Below are positions 44,947 to 53,827 of a stretch of 64,000 bases of DNA, in pieces (position 1 is the first letter of the stretch; every line of letters begins with the position of its first letter). The DNA is from an uncultured Halomonas sp. Lineage in GTDB: Bacteria; Pseudomonadota; Gammaproteobacteria; Pseudomonadales; Halomonadaceae. Where the stretch lies: the NCBI RefSeq assembly GCF_947493865.1, contig NZ_CANLTC010000001.1:1-64000 (forward strand), written 5' to 3'. Position numbers and translations under genes: made by a program. Below the pieces are notes generated by a model. That model saw only the letters and a program-made list of their open reading frames with translations. It was not told the DNA's origin and made no database searches.

Positions 44947-45215
44947 TAGGGCCTGTTGACGTTTCATCGCGAACCGCGTTGCTGCATCAAAAAGTGTCAG
45001 TCAAGGCGCGAAACGCAGGGAAGGGTTATTCCCTTTTCACGTTTCGCAACGCAGAATGGCGCTTTTTGCTGCGCAACCCGACGGGCTGGGCCAGTTTTTA
45101 TCCGCTGCTGCGTTAGTCGTCGTTCATTTGGAATAACCAAATTTCTCTCCTCCTGCCTTGCCCCGAATAAAAACTGGCGCCAGCGCGGCCGTGAATGAAA
45201 CGTCAACAGGCCCTA
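44947..45215. mobile_element. MITE-like element with 19-bp perfect terminal inverted repeats
   Basis: The arms GGGCCTGTTGACGTTTCAT (44949-44967) and its exact complement (45195-45213) bound a 265-bp segment flanked by TA on both sides, as expected for TA target duplication. The inner part is rich in secondary structure (CGAAACG with CGTTTCG; GGGAA with TTCCC) and encodes no transposase. It lies in the gap between the AsmA-like gene and the AmiS pseudogene. Most likely a nonautonomous element mobilised by an IS630/mariner-type transposase; that origin is inference. Short open frames inside it are not credible genes. Confidence 0.75.
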
Positions 45216-45265
45216 GATGGAAGTACTATCGCGGCGTCCTTAATCGTGATTAGAGATCACTCCCC

Positions 45266-45780
45266 ATGCTACTTGGACTCTCCTTGTTTTATGTCGGCGC
45301 CGTGCTGATTCTCAATGGGCTATGGATGCTGGGTCACATTAGTGACAAGGAAATCAGCGTCATCAATCTTTTTGTCGGGGGGTTGTCCCTGATCATTGCG
45401 CTGTACTCCGCCTTTGGTCCCAACACGGATGCGGCCACGATCAAGTCCGCCGCGCTGACGCTGCTGTTCAGCTTCACCTATCTGTGGGTGGCGCTCAACC
45501 GCTTCAACGGCGCCGACGGAAGAGGCCTGGGCTGGTTCAGCCTGTTCGTCGCCATCACGGCGGTCCCGGTAGCTGTGCAAACCTTTCTTGCAGGAGATTC
45601 GGTGTGGAGTGTGTGGTTTAGCCTATGCTGGGCGGCCTGGGCCGTTTATGGTTCATGTTCTTCTTGCTGCTGGCGATGCGAAAGCCCATTGCCAGAGTCA
45701 CGGGCTACATGTCCTTGGTTCAGGGCGTGCTGACAGGCTGGCTACCGGGGTTTTTATTGCTTAATGAGGTGGTGGGATAA
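45266..45780 (+). pseudogene. AmiS/UreI-family channel gene with a frameshift
   Basis: The first 126 residues match an AmiS/UreI urea/amide channel (YVGAVLILNGLWMLGHISDK, then FNGADGRGLGWFSLFVAITA). The frame then loses its family resemblance (AVYGSCSSCCWR) and ends at 45733. In the neighbouring frame the missing part continues as LWFMFFLLLAMRKPIARVTG and on to a TAA at 45780. Loss of one T in the TTT at 45645-45647 explains this exactly and would give a 171-residue protein, normal length for the family. Either a real null mutation or a sequencing error. Confidence 0.85.
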
Positions 45781-45869
45781 CGCCTGGATCACGCATAGGA
45801 TCGTGCAGCCTGGGCACGTTTCTATATCATCTCCGCTGGCCTCCAAGACTGACGAAAGGAATTGCCTGC

Positions 45870-47087
45870 ATGCTTCGATCATCTTTTTTTCGGCTTTTTG
45901 TGCCGCTGTTTGCCTTGCTGACAATCAGCGCATCGCTGCAGGCGCAGGGTCTCGACGACTGGGCATCAATCGAGGCCGAGGCCAAGGGCCAAACGGTTTA
46001 CTGGAACGCCTGGGGCGGCGATTCAAACACCAATGACTACATCGCCTGGGTGAGCCAGCAGCTGCAGTCTCGCTTTGATATCGACGTGGTGCACGTAAAG
46101 CTCGGCGATACCGCCGAGGCGGTGTCTCGGGTGGTAGCCGAGAAGGCCGCTGGCAACAGTGAGGATGGCGCCGTCGATCTGATCTGGATCAACGGCGAGA
46201 ACTTCGCGGCCATGAAAAAGAACGGCTTGCTGTATGGCCCCTGGGCGGAGCAGCTACCCAACTTCGCTCTTACCGCTCCAGGCGACAATCCCGAGATGCG
46301 CAACGACTTCACGCTGCCGGTGGAAGGCCTCGAAGCGCCCTGGGGCAAGGCACAGCTCACTTTCTACTACGACAGCGACCGGGTAGAGTCGCCACCCCGG
46401 GGCATGCAAGCACTGTTAGATTGGACTCAAGACAATCCCGGTCGCTTCACCTATCCACTGGTGCCGGACTTCCTCGGCAGCACCTTCCTCAAGCAAGCCT
46501 TGCTGGGTCTGGTCGAGAATACCAAACCGCTTTATGAACCGGTCAGCGAAGCAAATTTCGAGAGGGTTACCGCACCGCTATGGGAGTATCTCGATTCGCT
46601 GCACCCGCACCTGTGGCGCGAAGGCAAGAGCTTCCCAAGCAGCGGTAGTGCGCTGCGCCAACTGATGGGCGACGGCGAACTCAGCCTGGCGTTCACCTTC
46701 AACCCTTTGGAACCCGCCGCCGCGGTGGCGAATTATCAGCTACCGCCGACCATCCGCAGCTACGTGCTCGACGGCGGCACCCTGGGCAACGTGCATTTCG
46801 TGGCCATTCCCTTCAATGCCAGCCACAAGGCCGGCGCACTGGTGCTGGCCAATTTCCTGCTTTCTCCCGAAGCCCAGGCGCACAAGCAGGATATCCAGGT
46901 ATGGGGCGATGCCACCGTGCTGGCCATGGACGCCTTGAACGAGAAACAGCAGCAGGCGTTCGCAGCACTGCCGGACAACCCCGCCACACTGCCACTCGGA
47001 GCACTCCAACGCACCCTGCCCGAGCCGCATCCGAGCTGGATGGAACGCCTGGAACGGGCGTGGCTTAGCCGTTACGGAAGCCGCTAA
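45870..47087 (+). CDS. ABC transporter substrate-binding protein, YnjB-like
   Basis: A 405-residue periplasmic binding protein. The signal peptide LFVPLFALLTISASLQA ends near residue 26, followed by QTVYWNAWGGDSNTNDYIAW and VDLIWINGENFAAMK, which match the YnjB subgroup of thiamine/spermidine-type binding proteins. It is the first gene of a three-gene ABC uptake operon (binding protein, fused permease, ATPase) matching ynjBCD. The substrate of YnjBCD is not established. Its stop overlaps the permease start by one base (TAATG). Confidence 0.88.
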   Translation: MLRSSFFRLFVPLFALLTISASLQAQGLDDWASIEAEAKGQTVYWNAWGGDSNTNDYIAWVSQQLQSRFDIDVVHVKLGDTAEAVSRVVAEKAAGNSEDGAVDLIWINGENFAAMKKNGLLYGPWAEQLPNFALTAPGDNPEMRNDFTLPVEGLEAPWGKAQLTFYYDSDRVESPPRGMQALLDWTQDNPGRFTYPLVPDFLGSTFLKQALLGLVENTKPLYEPVSEANFERVTAPLWEYLDSLHPHLWREGKSFPSSGSALRQLMGDGELSLAFTFNPLEPAAAVANYQLPPTIRSYVLDGGTLGNVHFVAIPFNASHKAGALVLANFLLSPEAQAHKQDIQVWGDATVLAMDALNEKQQQAFAALPDNPATLPLGALQRTLPEPHPSWMERLERAWLSRYGSR

Positions 47088-48790
47088 TGCCCTCTAGCTA
47101 CGCCCTGGGTGTACGTCTAGCGCCCTGGCTAGCGATCACGCTGCTGAGTCTACCGGTGGCCGGCGGTCTAGCCGGCGTCATCGCGCCGGCCTTCGGCTTT
47201 CTACCCGCCCTGGGTGGCAATACCTTGACGCTTGCCCATTGGCAAACGCTTTTGAACCGGCCGGGGCTGGGGCAAATGATCCAGCTAAGCTATGTGACTG
47301 GCCTGGTCAGCGCCGCCGTCTCGCTTGCCATCGTGGTGCTGTTTCTCGGCGCCTTCATGCATACGCGCCTGTTCAGCGCTGTCCGCCGACTGCTGTCGCC
47401 GCTTCTGGCCGTGCCTCACGCGGCAGCGGCTATCGGATTGGCCTTTCTGCTTGCCCCGTCGGGACTATTTAGCCGCGCCCTGTCGCCCGGGGTGACCGGC
47501 TGGCAGCACCCGCCGGACATCCTGTTTCCCGGTGACCCTTTCGGCCTTGCGATGATCGCCGGCCTCGTGCTCAAGGAAGTACCCTTCCTGCTGTTGATGA
47601 GTCTGGCGGCACTGCCCCAGTGCCAGGCCAGCGAACGCCTGCGGATGGCCCGGGCCTTGGGCTACGGGCCGCTTTCGGCCTTTCTCAAGGTCGTACTGCC
47701 GGGACTCTATCCACTCCTGCGACTGCCGATCTACGCAGTAATCGCCTTTGCCTCCTCCACCGTGGACGTGGCGCTGATCCTGGGACCCACAACCCCGCCG
47801 CCGCTAGCGGTCGCGGTCTTGCGCTGGCTCAACGATCCGAATTTGTCGATGCGCTTCATGGCCTCCGCCGGGGCCTTGCTGCAACTGGGTGTGACCCTGG
47901 CCGCTCTAGCCAGTTGGTGGCTGATCGAATTCCTGGTGCGTCGGCTGGCCCGGGACTGGCTGATGAACGGACGCCGCCATAATGGTGATGCCTTTCTGGG
48001 CGGTATCGCACTTGGCGCCGTTTCGCTTTCGCTGCTGCTGATTATGGGCAGTCTGGTGGGGCTTATGCTGTGGTCACTGGCCGCCTACTGGCCCTTTCCC
48101 GAAGCGCTACCCCAGCCCCTGACGCTACGCAACTGGATGGGGGCAGCCGGCAGACTGGGTGACCCACTCATCCAGGCCGCGACGATCGGCATCGTCGCGA
48201 CGCTGCTGTCATCGATACTGGTGGTTGGAGCGCTGGAGGCCGAAACGCTGCACGAACGCCCGACCCGGCCCTGGGCACAGCTGATTCTCTATCTGCCTTT
48301 ATTGGTGCCATCGGTAGCGTTCCTGTTCGGACTGGTGTTGATTCAGGTCCAAATAGGCGCGCCACCGGGAATAGCGGCGGTGATTCTCGGCCATGCGGTA
48401 TTCGTTCTGCCCTATGTGTTTTTGTCATTGGCGGAGAGTTACCGCCGGCTGGATCCGCGCTGGACGTATCTGGCCCGCAGCCTTGGCGCCAGCCCGGCGC
48501 AGGTCTTCTGGCGGGTACGACTGCCGATGCTCAGCGTTCCGCTACTGACCGCCGCCGCGGTGGGTTTTGCGGTGAGCATCGGGCAGTATTTGCCCACGCT
48601 GCTGCTGGGCGCCGGGCGAGTCAGCACCATTACTACCGAGGCCGTCAGCTTGGCCGGCGGGGGCGATCGCCGCCTGACCGCCGTCTACGCCCTGCTGCAA
48701 CTGGCCATGCCTGCGCTGGGTTTCGCATTGGCGCTCGGTCTGCCTCGGCTGGTGTTTCGACGGCGTAGTGGGCTTTTGACATCAGCATGA
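47087..48790 (+). CDS. Double ABC permease, YnjC-like
   Basis: A 567-residue permease consisting of two fused binding-protein-dependent transport domains, each with about six membrane helices. The EAA-type loops appear as ASERLRMARALGYGPLSAFL in the first half and DPRWTYLARSLGASPAQVFW in the second. This fused form is characteristic of YnjC. It works with the ATPase at 48843 and the binding protein just upstream. Confidence 0.9.
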   Translation: MPSSYALGVRLAPWLAITLLSLPVAGGLAGVIAPAFGFLPALGGNTLTLAHWQTLLNRPGLGQMIQLSYVTGLVSAAVSLAIVVLFLGAFMHTRLFSAVRRLLSPLLAVPHAAAAIGLAFLLAPSGLFSRALSPGVTGWQHPPDILFPGDPFGLAMIAGLVLKEVPFLLLMSLAALPQCQASERLRMARALGYGPLSAFLKVVLPGLYPLLRLPIYAVIAFASSTVDVALILGPTTPPPLAVAVLRWLNDPNLSMRFMASAGALLQLGVTLAALASWWLIEFLVRRLARDWLMNGRRHNGDAFLGGIALGAVSLSLLLIMGSLVGLMLWSLAAYWPFPEALPQPLTLRNWMGAAGRLGDPLIQAATIGIVATLLSSILVVGALEAETLHERPTRPWAQLILYLPLLVPSVAFLFGLVLIQVQIGAPPGIAAVILGHAVFVLPYVFLSLAESYRRLDPRWTYLARSLGASPAQVFWRVRLPMLSVPLLTAAAVGFAVSIGQYLPTLLLGAGRVSTITTEAVSLAGGGDRRLTAVYALLQLAMPALGFALALGLPRLVFRRRSGLLTSA

Positions 48791-48842
48791 CGGCGTACCT
48801 ACGCCACTTTTCACCCTTGCGCCCTTCATTCTTGTGAGGTCT

Positions 48843-49475
48843 ATGCAGCCACTGATTCTGGAAAACGTGCACATCACCCTTGAGGGCAATCCCTTGTTGG
48901 GTATCGACACCACCATTGCCCCGGGCGAGGTGCTGACGGTAATGGGTCCTTCCGGGGTGGGCAAATCGACGTTGCTGGCCTATATCGCTGGCTTCCTGTC
49001 ACCCGCCTTCTCCGCCCGGGGCAGGATTTGGCTAGGCGAACACGAACTCACCCGGCTGCCTGCGGAGGCGCGCCGGGTGGGCTTGCTGTTTCAGGATTCG
49101 CTGCTATTTCCTCACCTGAGCGTAGGGGGCAACCTGGCGTTCGGCATGACCGCCGATGGCTCACGACGCAAGCGCCAGCAGCGGGTTGAAGCGGTACTCA
49201 AGGAAATTGGTCTGGAAGGATTCGCCAGCCGGGACCCCGCCACCCTGTCCGGCGGTCAGCGTTCCCGGGTGGCGCTCATGCGCGTACTGCTTTCCGAGCC
49301 ACGGGCGATGCTGCTCGACGAACCCTTCTCCCAACTCGATACCGCCTTGCGGGACGAAATGCGGCAGCTAGTCTTTCAGCGCGTGAAGCAGGAAAACCTG
49401 CCAACATTGATGGTCACCCATGACGCCGCGGACGCCGAAGCGGCGGGGGGACGTGTGATCGAACTCGCCATCTGA
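48843..49475 (+). CDS. ABC transporter ATPase, YnjD-like
   Basis: A 210-residue ATPase. Walker A is [12 protein letters not shown] (near residues 35-46), the signature is [13 protein letters not shown], and Walker B is AMLLDEPF followed by [11 protein letters not shown]. The short length is normal for YnjD, which lacks a C-terminal regulatory domain. The start is chosen at the ATG at 48843 with GAGG just upstream; a GTG three codons earlier is possible. It is the third gene of the ynjBCD-type operon. Confidence 0.9.
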   Translation: MQPLILENVHITLEGNPLLGIDTTIAPGEVLTVMGPSGVGKSTLLAYIAGFLSPAFSARGRIWLGEHELTRLPAEARRVGLLFQDSLLFPHLSVGGNLAFGMTADGSRRKRQQRVEAVLKEIGLEGFASRDPATLSGGQRSRVALMRVLLSEPRAMLLDEPFSQLDTALRDEMRQLVFQRVKQENLPTLMVTHDAADAEAAGGRVIELAI

Positions 49476-49614
49476 AATCACGGCGTCGCATCAGGCTGAA
49501 CCTCCGGGGCAGCCCGAGGATCACATCCCTCAATTTGACGATATCGACAGGGTATTGAGTCAGACAACAGGCAGGCGGCCAGCGCCTGAACGCCATCACA
49601 GCCAGGAGCCCTTC

Positions 49615-49953
49615 ATGAGCCAACTTTCTCAACAAAAATGCGAAGCCTGCAGCATCGACGCCCCCCAGGTCACCCAGACCCAGCTCGACGAGTTCAAGAA
49701 CGCCATCCCCGACTGGGACCTCGTCGAACGGGACGGCATTCCGCAACTGGAGCGGGTGTTCACGTTCCGCAATTTCAAGCAGGCACTAGAATTCACCAAT
49801 CGCGTGGGCGAGATCGCGGAAGAAGCCGGCCATCATCCGGCGCTGCTGACCGAGTGGGGCAAGGTGACGGTGACCTGGTGGTCTCATGCCATCAAGGGCT
49901 TGCACAAGAACGACTTCATCCTGGCGGCCCGAACTGATGAACTGGCGTCGTAA
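49615..49953 (+). CDS. phhB: Pterin-4a-carbinolamine dehydratase
   Basis: A 112-residue protein matching PhhB/PCD. The family motif [20 protein letters not shown] (about residues 66-85) contains the active-site histidines. The enzyme regenerates tetrahydropterin for aromatic amino acid hydroxylation. No phenylalanine hydroxylase gene is adjacent. The ATG at 49615 follows CAGGAGCC; the longer frame is not needed. It overlaps nothing and is followed by a convergent gene nine bases later. Confidence 0.93.
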   Translation: MSQLSQQKCEACSIDAPQVTQTQLDEFKNAIPDWDLVERDGIPQLERVFTFRNFKQALEFTNRVGEIAEEAGHHPALLTEWGKVTVTWWSHAIKGLHKNDFILAARTDELAS

Positions 49954-49962
49954 GAGAACGCT

Positions 49963-50436
49963 TCAGGAACCTGCCGCGGTCTCGGCCACGTCCTGAAGAA
50001 TCTTGGTGATCTTGTCCAGCGGCAGATCGCACGCCTGCAAGCCGTGGCGCTCGGCCAGATAGGCAGGATCGTTCCACTCGATGCGGGTGCCCTCGTCGGT
50101 TTCGCGCAGCACCATCTTCTGGGGTAGATCCAGCGCGGTGCTGCCCTGGCACTGCATCAATGGCGTGCCGGCCTTGGGATTGCCGAAGATCACGGTCCGC
50201 GTGGGCGGCAACTGCATGTCCACCTTCTCAGCATTCTGGGTATGATCGATCACGGTGAATAGCGTCAGCCCCTTGGATTTCAGCGCATCTTTCAAACGCG
50301 ACTCCACCTCGGCGACTGAATCTTGGGTTGTTACATGCTCGATGCCTGGAAAGACATTATCGGATTGGGCCACGGCAGTGTTAACCGCACCCGCCAAAAC
50401 CAGAGCCGCAAACGTGGTGGACAGTCGATTATTCAT
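49963..50436 (-). CDS. DUF302-family secreted protein
   Basis: A 157-residue secreted protein. Signal peptide TTFAALVLAGAVNTAVAQ, then a DUF302 domain (ALKSKGLTLFTVIDHTQNAE and RTVIFGNPKAGTPLMQCQ, about residues 52-110). The DUF302 fold is small and alpha/beta; the function is unknown, with proposed heme or lipid binding. An AAGGA site precedes the ATG. It is probably monocistronic. Confidence 0.88.
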   Translation of the reverse strand: MNNRLSTTFAALVLAGAVNTAVAQSDNVFPGIEHVTTQDSVAEVESRLKDALKSKGLTLFTVIDHTQNAEKVDMQLPPTRTVIFGNPKAGTPLMQCQGSTALDLPQKMVLRETDEGTRIEWNDPAYLAERHGLQACDLPLDKITKILQDVAETAAGS

Positions 50437-50475
50437 GCTGTGTTCCTTGGATTGCTGAAGAAGTAGCCAAAGCCT

Positions 50476-51147
50476 TCAAGCGATACGATTCACCAATTCA
50501 TTCAAGTCGGAAACGGTCATGTCTGGATCGCCGCCCCAGGTATCGAAGGGCGCCTCGGCGCTGCGGCGTATCCAGGCTGCGTGCAGGCCGGCGTGCTTGG
50601 CGCCGATCAGGTCGAAGGGATTGGATGAGATCAGCCAGATATCCTGGGCAGCCACTTCCAGGCGGTTGTGCAAATGGGCGTACACCGCCGGATCGGGTTT
50701 GAAGCGCATGACCTCCTCGACGCTGACGATGTCCTCGAAATGTTCGAGAATGCCCGCCTGCTCAAGCAACCCGGTCACCGCCTCGCGACTGCCGTTGGAA
50801 AACGCCACGCAGCGAAGCTTGGATGAATCCGCCAGGCGCGCCAGCGCATCCGCCGCATCGGAAAACGCTGGCAATCGCCCGTAAGTGGCCATGAGCGCAT
50901 CCTTGTCATTGTCGGAAAGCTGCGTTTGCAGGGCGCGATCGCAGAACTCCAAGGCGTCCCGAGTGCACTGGGAGAAATCCGCGTAGGCGCCCATCAGGCT
51001 GCGGCGAAAGGCATACTCGAGTTGCTTGTCGCGCCAACGCTGGGAAAACGTAGGGGTTTGATCGCCGACCAGCTCCTGCAGCTGCTCGTTGATCCCTTGG
51101 GTATCGATCAGGGTGCCGTAGACATCGAAAGCCAGAACCGTAGACAT
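50476..51147 (-). CDS. Haloacid dehalogenase, type II
   Basis: A 223-residue HAD-superfamily enzyme of the L-2-haloacid dehalogenase type. The nucleophile aspartate lies in LAFDVYGTLIDTQG at residues 5-18, motif II is CVAFSNGS, the lysine of motif III is in RFKPDPAVYAHL, and motif IV is LISSNPFDLIGAKHAGL. The enzyme replaces a halogen with hydroxyl through an aspartyl ester. The start is set at the ATG at 51147; a longer frame to 51333 has no support. A natural substrate could also be non-halogenated. Confidence 0.9.
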   Translation of the reverse strand: MSTVLAFDVYGTLIDTQGINEQLQELVGDQTPTFSQRWRDKQLEYAFRRSLMGAYADFSQCTRDALEFCDRALQTQLSDNDKDALMATYGRLPAFSDAADALARLADSSKLRCVAFSNGSREAVTGLLEQAGILEHFEDIVSVEEVMRFKPDPAVYAHLHNRLEVAAQDIWLISSNPFDLIGAKHAGLHAAWIRRSAEAPFDTWGGDPDMTVSDLNELVNRIA

Positions 51148-51265
51148 CGCGCCCTCCTTGGTAGAAATTCGGGTTCGGCCTTCAGTCTCGCCCATGGCTG
51201 GGATGATGTCGACAGGGATTGGTTCGCTGCAGATGGCCGAGAGGCCCGCCGACCAGCATCTCCCG

Positions 51266-51832
51266 CTACGCGGGCTTGCACGCCAGCATGGTAGCGAACT
51301 GTAGTCGCGCACCGTTGTGCATCGTGCCGACATCCTCGTTGTACTTGATCAGCTCCCAGCCACTGTAAGCCTCATGCAACTGCCCTGCTCCAAGGGTGAA
51401 GGGGAAGCCAACCGGGCAAGGGTGCTCGTCGGTGTTCATGGCACAGACAATCGTGTTGTAGCCGCCAGGCAGAGTGTGCTCCTGCATGTCGGCAATCACC
51501 GCTTCAACACGGCTTGGGTCGAGAAACATAAGAGTGACGGTACAGACAATCCATCCATACTCGCTGCTCAGCCCCGCACTATTGATGTCGTACACCTGTG
51601 GCTTGATGTTACCGATTCCCTCCCGGTTCACGATCTGCTGCAGCATGTCGATAGCCGCAGAATTGTTGTCTACCGCGGTCACATCAAAGCCATGCTGGCT
51701 CAGGTACAGAGCATTGCGCCCGTTGGAGCAGCCCATGTCCAGAACGCTGCACGGCGCCACCACCCGGCATGCCTCAATCACTTCGCTATGCGTCGGATTC
51801 AAGCCATAGCGGCTATTCAGATCAGCTGACAT
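51266..51832 (-). CDS. tehB: SAM-dependent methyltransferase, TehB-like
   Basis: A 188-residue class I methyltransferase with the TehB layout. Motif I is VLDMGCSNGRNALYLSQHGF (about residues 30-49), and motif ii DVTAVDNNSAAIDMLQQIVN follows. The later segments (VTLMFLDPSRVEAVIADMQE) match TehB, which methylates tellurite and related oxyanions for resistance. Gene content is slightly less GC-rich than its neighbours. Symbol given on family resemblance. Confidence 0.8.
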   Translation of the reverse strand: MSADLNSRYGLNPTHSEVIEACRVVAPCSVLDMGCSNGRNALYLSQHGFDVTAVDNNSAAIDMLQQIVNREGIGNIKPQVYDINSAGLSSEYGWIVCTVTLMFLDPSRVEAVIADMQEHTLPGGYNTIVCAMNTDEHPCPVGFPFTLGAGQLHEAYSGWELIKYNEDVGTMHNGARLQFATMLACKPA

Positions 51833-51957
51833 CGTATCGCCCCTTGCTTCTGCATAATATGCATATACTTTACTACTTTATTGGCGCAGCGTAATAGCGC
51901 TAGCCATAAATTGCGAGGGTCGAGTCATCACCCGCCATCGGTTAGGAGAGATGGTAT

Positions 51958-52641
51958 CTAGAACCTTGGGTTGATACTCAACGAAAGCATGGCCGAGAGC
52001 TGGCACAGCGGTCTTCCTGACACCTGCTGCAATGCATTGAAGGCATCCTGTACACGCTGCCTGTCGCGCTGACTCGTCGGCGTCTGGTCGATCACCCCGG
52101 CGGCCACCAGGCGTGCCACCACATCGCTGGTCAGCAGAAAGGTATCCTTGCCGACAAGTCGCAGGAAGCCGGCAGCGGAGCGCCCGCCCAGCCGAGCGCC
52201 ACGCTTGGCCAATAGACGCCACAGGCCGATGATGTCGGCACTCGGCCAGTTGGCAATGAACTCGCCAAAGCTTGTGCCCTGCTCCTGGCGAATATCCAGG
52301 ATGAACTGGGCATTCCTGGGGATGGTCTGCAGCTTGGTGCGGTGACGGATAATGCGGTCATTGTTCATGTAGCCGTCGATCTGCTCCGGGCTGAGCAACA
52401 CGAGCTTCTCCGGGTCAAACCCCCAGAAGGCCTCCTCGAAGGCAGGCCACCTGGCATCGACCACCGAGTGTGTCATGCCGGCCCGAAATACCCGCAGGCT
52501 CATGGCGGAAAGGTAGCGGTCATCGCCCTGTTGCTTCAGCTCGTCAGGCGTCAGCGGGCTGGGCAGGAAGGCTTCCATGGCGTCGTCAGAGTCGAAGCGT
52601 TTGCGAACCCTGTCATGGAGCCAGCGGTAATCCAGTGTCAT
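51958..52641 (-). CDS. DNA-3-methyladenine glycosylase I-like protein
   Basis: A 227-residue protein of the Tag-like helix-hairpin-helix glycosylase family. Recognisable segments are LRVFRAGMTHSVVDARWPAF and the HhH region LLAKRGARLGGRSAAGFLRL. Unlike E. coli Tag, I do not see the four zinc-binding residues, so it belongs to a divergent branch that may act on another damaged base or not at all. Its start is 40 bases from the left end of the IS630 element, so its native promoter may have been displaced. Confidence 0.7.
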   Translation of the reverse strand: MTLDYRWLHDRVRKRFDSDDAMEAFLPSPLTPDELKQQGDDRYLSAMSLRVFRAGMTHSVVDARWPAFEEAFWGFDPEKLVLLSPEQIDGYMNNDRIIRHRTKLQTIPRNAQFILDIRQEQGTSFGEFIANWPSADIIGLWRLLAKRGARLGGRSAAGFLRLVGKDTFLLTSDVVARLVAAGVIDQTPTSQRDRQRVQDAFNALQQVSGRPLCQLSAMLSLSINPRF

Positions 52642-52681
52642 GCCTACCTCACTCTACCTGTGCCGTCGTTGACTCTTGCTA

Positions 52682-53761
52682 AGCGCATGATCAGAAGTTT
52701 TCGTGTAATATTTATGTCAGGATCTCTGACGTGGACGGAACCATGGCTAGGCGCTTCGTTGCCTCTCTCACTGCAGCTGAACAGCAGACGCTGACTTCGA
52801 CCTATCACCATGGTGAGAAGCCCGCCTTACGTCGCCGTGCACATGCCATCCTGCTGAGTGATAAAGGTCATACCATCAACCAAATCAGTGAGATACTCCA
52901 GGTCCGGCGCGATGCCGTATCACGCTGGCTCAAACAGTGGGAAACGTCGGGCCTCGACGGGCTGATCGACAAACCCCGTAGTGGCCGCACGCCGATCCTG
53001 GATGAACACGACCACCAGCGACTGCAGGAACTGGTCGCCGAGCAGCCTCATCAGATTCGAGCCTTGAGGCTCGCCTGCAAGAAGAGACCGGCAAGACAGT
53101 CAGCAAGGTGACCCTTCGCCGGGCGTTGAAAAAAAAATCGCCATAGCTTCAAGCGCATTCGGCATTCACTGAAGGCACGGCGTGCCGAGACGGCTTTCCG
53201 CAACACTCAGGGCCTCCTCAAGGCGCTTCACCAACGGGAAGACCAAGGCGAGCATGAGCTCTATTACTTTGATGAATCAGGGTTTTCGCAATCATCGGCA
53301 GTGCCGTACGCCTGGAGTCCCATCGGTAAACCCTGCGAGGTGACCGCCTACTCACACAGCCGAAGGTTGAACGTACTGGGGTTTCTCAGCCGAGCCGGGA
53401 AACTGATCTACCACACCACCACCGAACCCGTGACCACCGAGACAGTCATCGAGGCGTTTGACCATTTTGTGGCCCAGAAAGCCTCCGATACCTTCGCCGT
53501 TGTAGTGCTCGACAATGCCAGCATGCATCGCTCCAAGACCTTCAGACGGAAGATCGTGGAGTGGATGTCGCATCGTGTGTACCTGGTCTACCTATCGGCT
53601 TACTCACCGGAGCTGAATCTGATTGAGATCCTGTGGCGGCAGATGAAGTACGTATGGCTGCCACTGAGTGCGTACCTCTCGTTTGACCGCCTCTATGATG
53701 AGGTACACCGCCTGCTGGGTGGCTATGGAACTGATTGCGCGATTAATTTTGAATAAGCACT
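52682..53761 (+). mobile_element. IS630-family insertion sequence, decayed
   Basis: A 1,080-bp element bounded by TA dinucleotides at 52680-52681 and 53762-53763, consistent with the TA target of IS630. The ends show imperfect inverted repeats (AGCGCATGATCAGAA against AGTGCTTATTCAAAA, about 12 of 18 bases matching), with the transposase stop eight bases from the right end, as usual for this family. It carries one transposase gene with two compensating frameshifts (see 52743). It lies beside AT-rich cassette-like genes on the right and the Tag-like gene on the left. Confidence 0.85.
52743..53756 (+). pseudogene. IS630-family transposase with two frameshifts
   Basis: The N-terminal helix-turn-helix region (INQISEILQVRRDAVSRWLK) is followed by a frame break near 53066, after residues QIRAL. 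The middle segment continues in another frame (EARLQEETGKTVSKVTLRRA), then a run of nine A at about 53129-53137 breaks it again and restores the original frame at HSFKRIRHSLKARR. The C-terminal catalytic domain is intact: DDE residues in YYFDESGFS, VVLDNASMH and ELNLIEILWRQMK. A one-base deletion plus a one-base insertion explain it. Full length would be about 337 residues. Inactive unless frameshifting rescues it. Confidence 0.85.
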
Positions 53762-53827
53762 TAGCATTTTCGCTTATACCCATACGTAGAATTTACACTT
53801 TAGATTAAGCCTTCAAACTCCTACTCA

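Noticed and set aside
44892..45116. A 74-residue frame inside the MITE-like element
   Set aside because: Its sequence is produced by the element's inverted repeats and it has no ribosome site or recognisable domain.
53764..53827. A third attC site after the membrane protein gene
   Set aside because: No GTTAGC/GCTAAC-type box pair is present in the 64 bases between the stop codon and the IS630 end.
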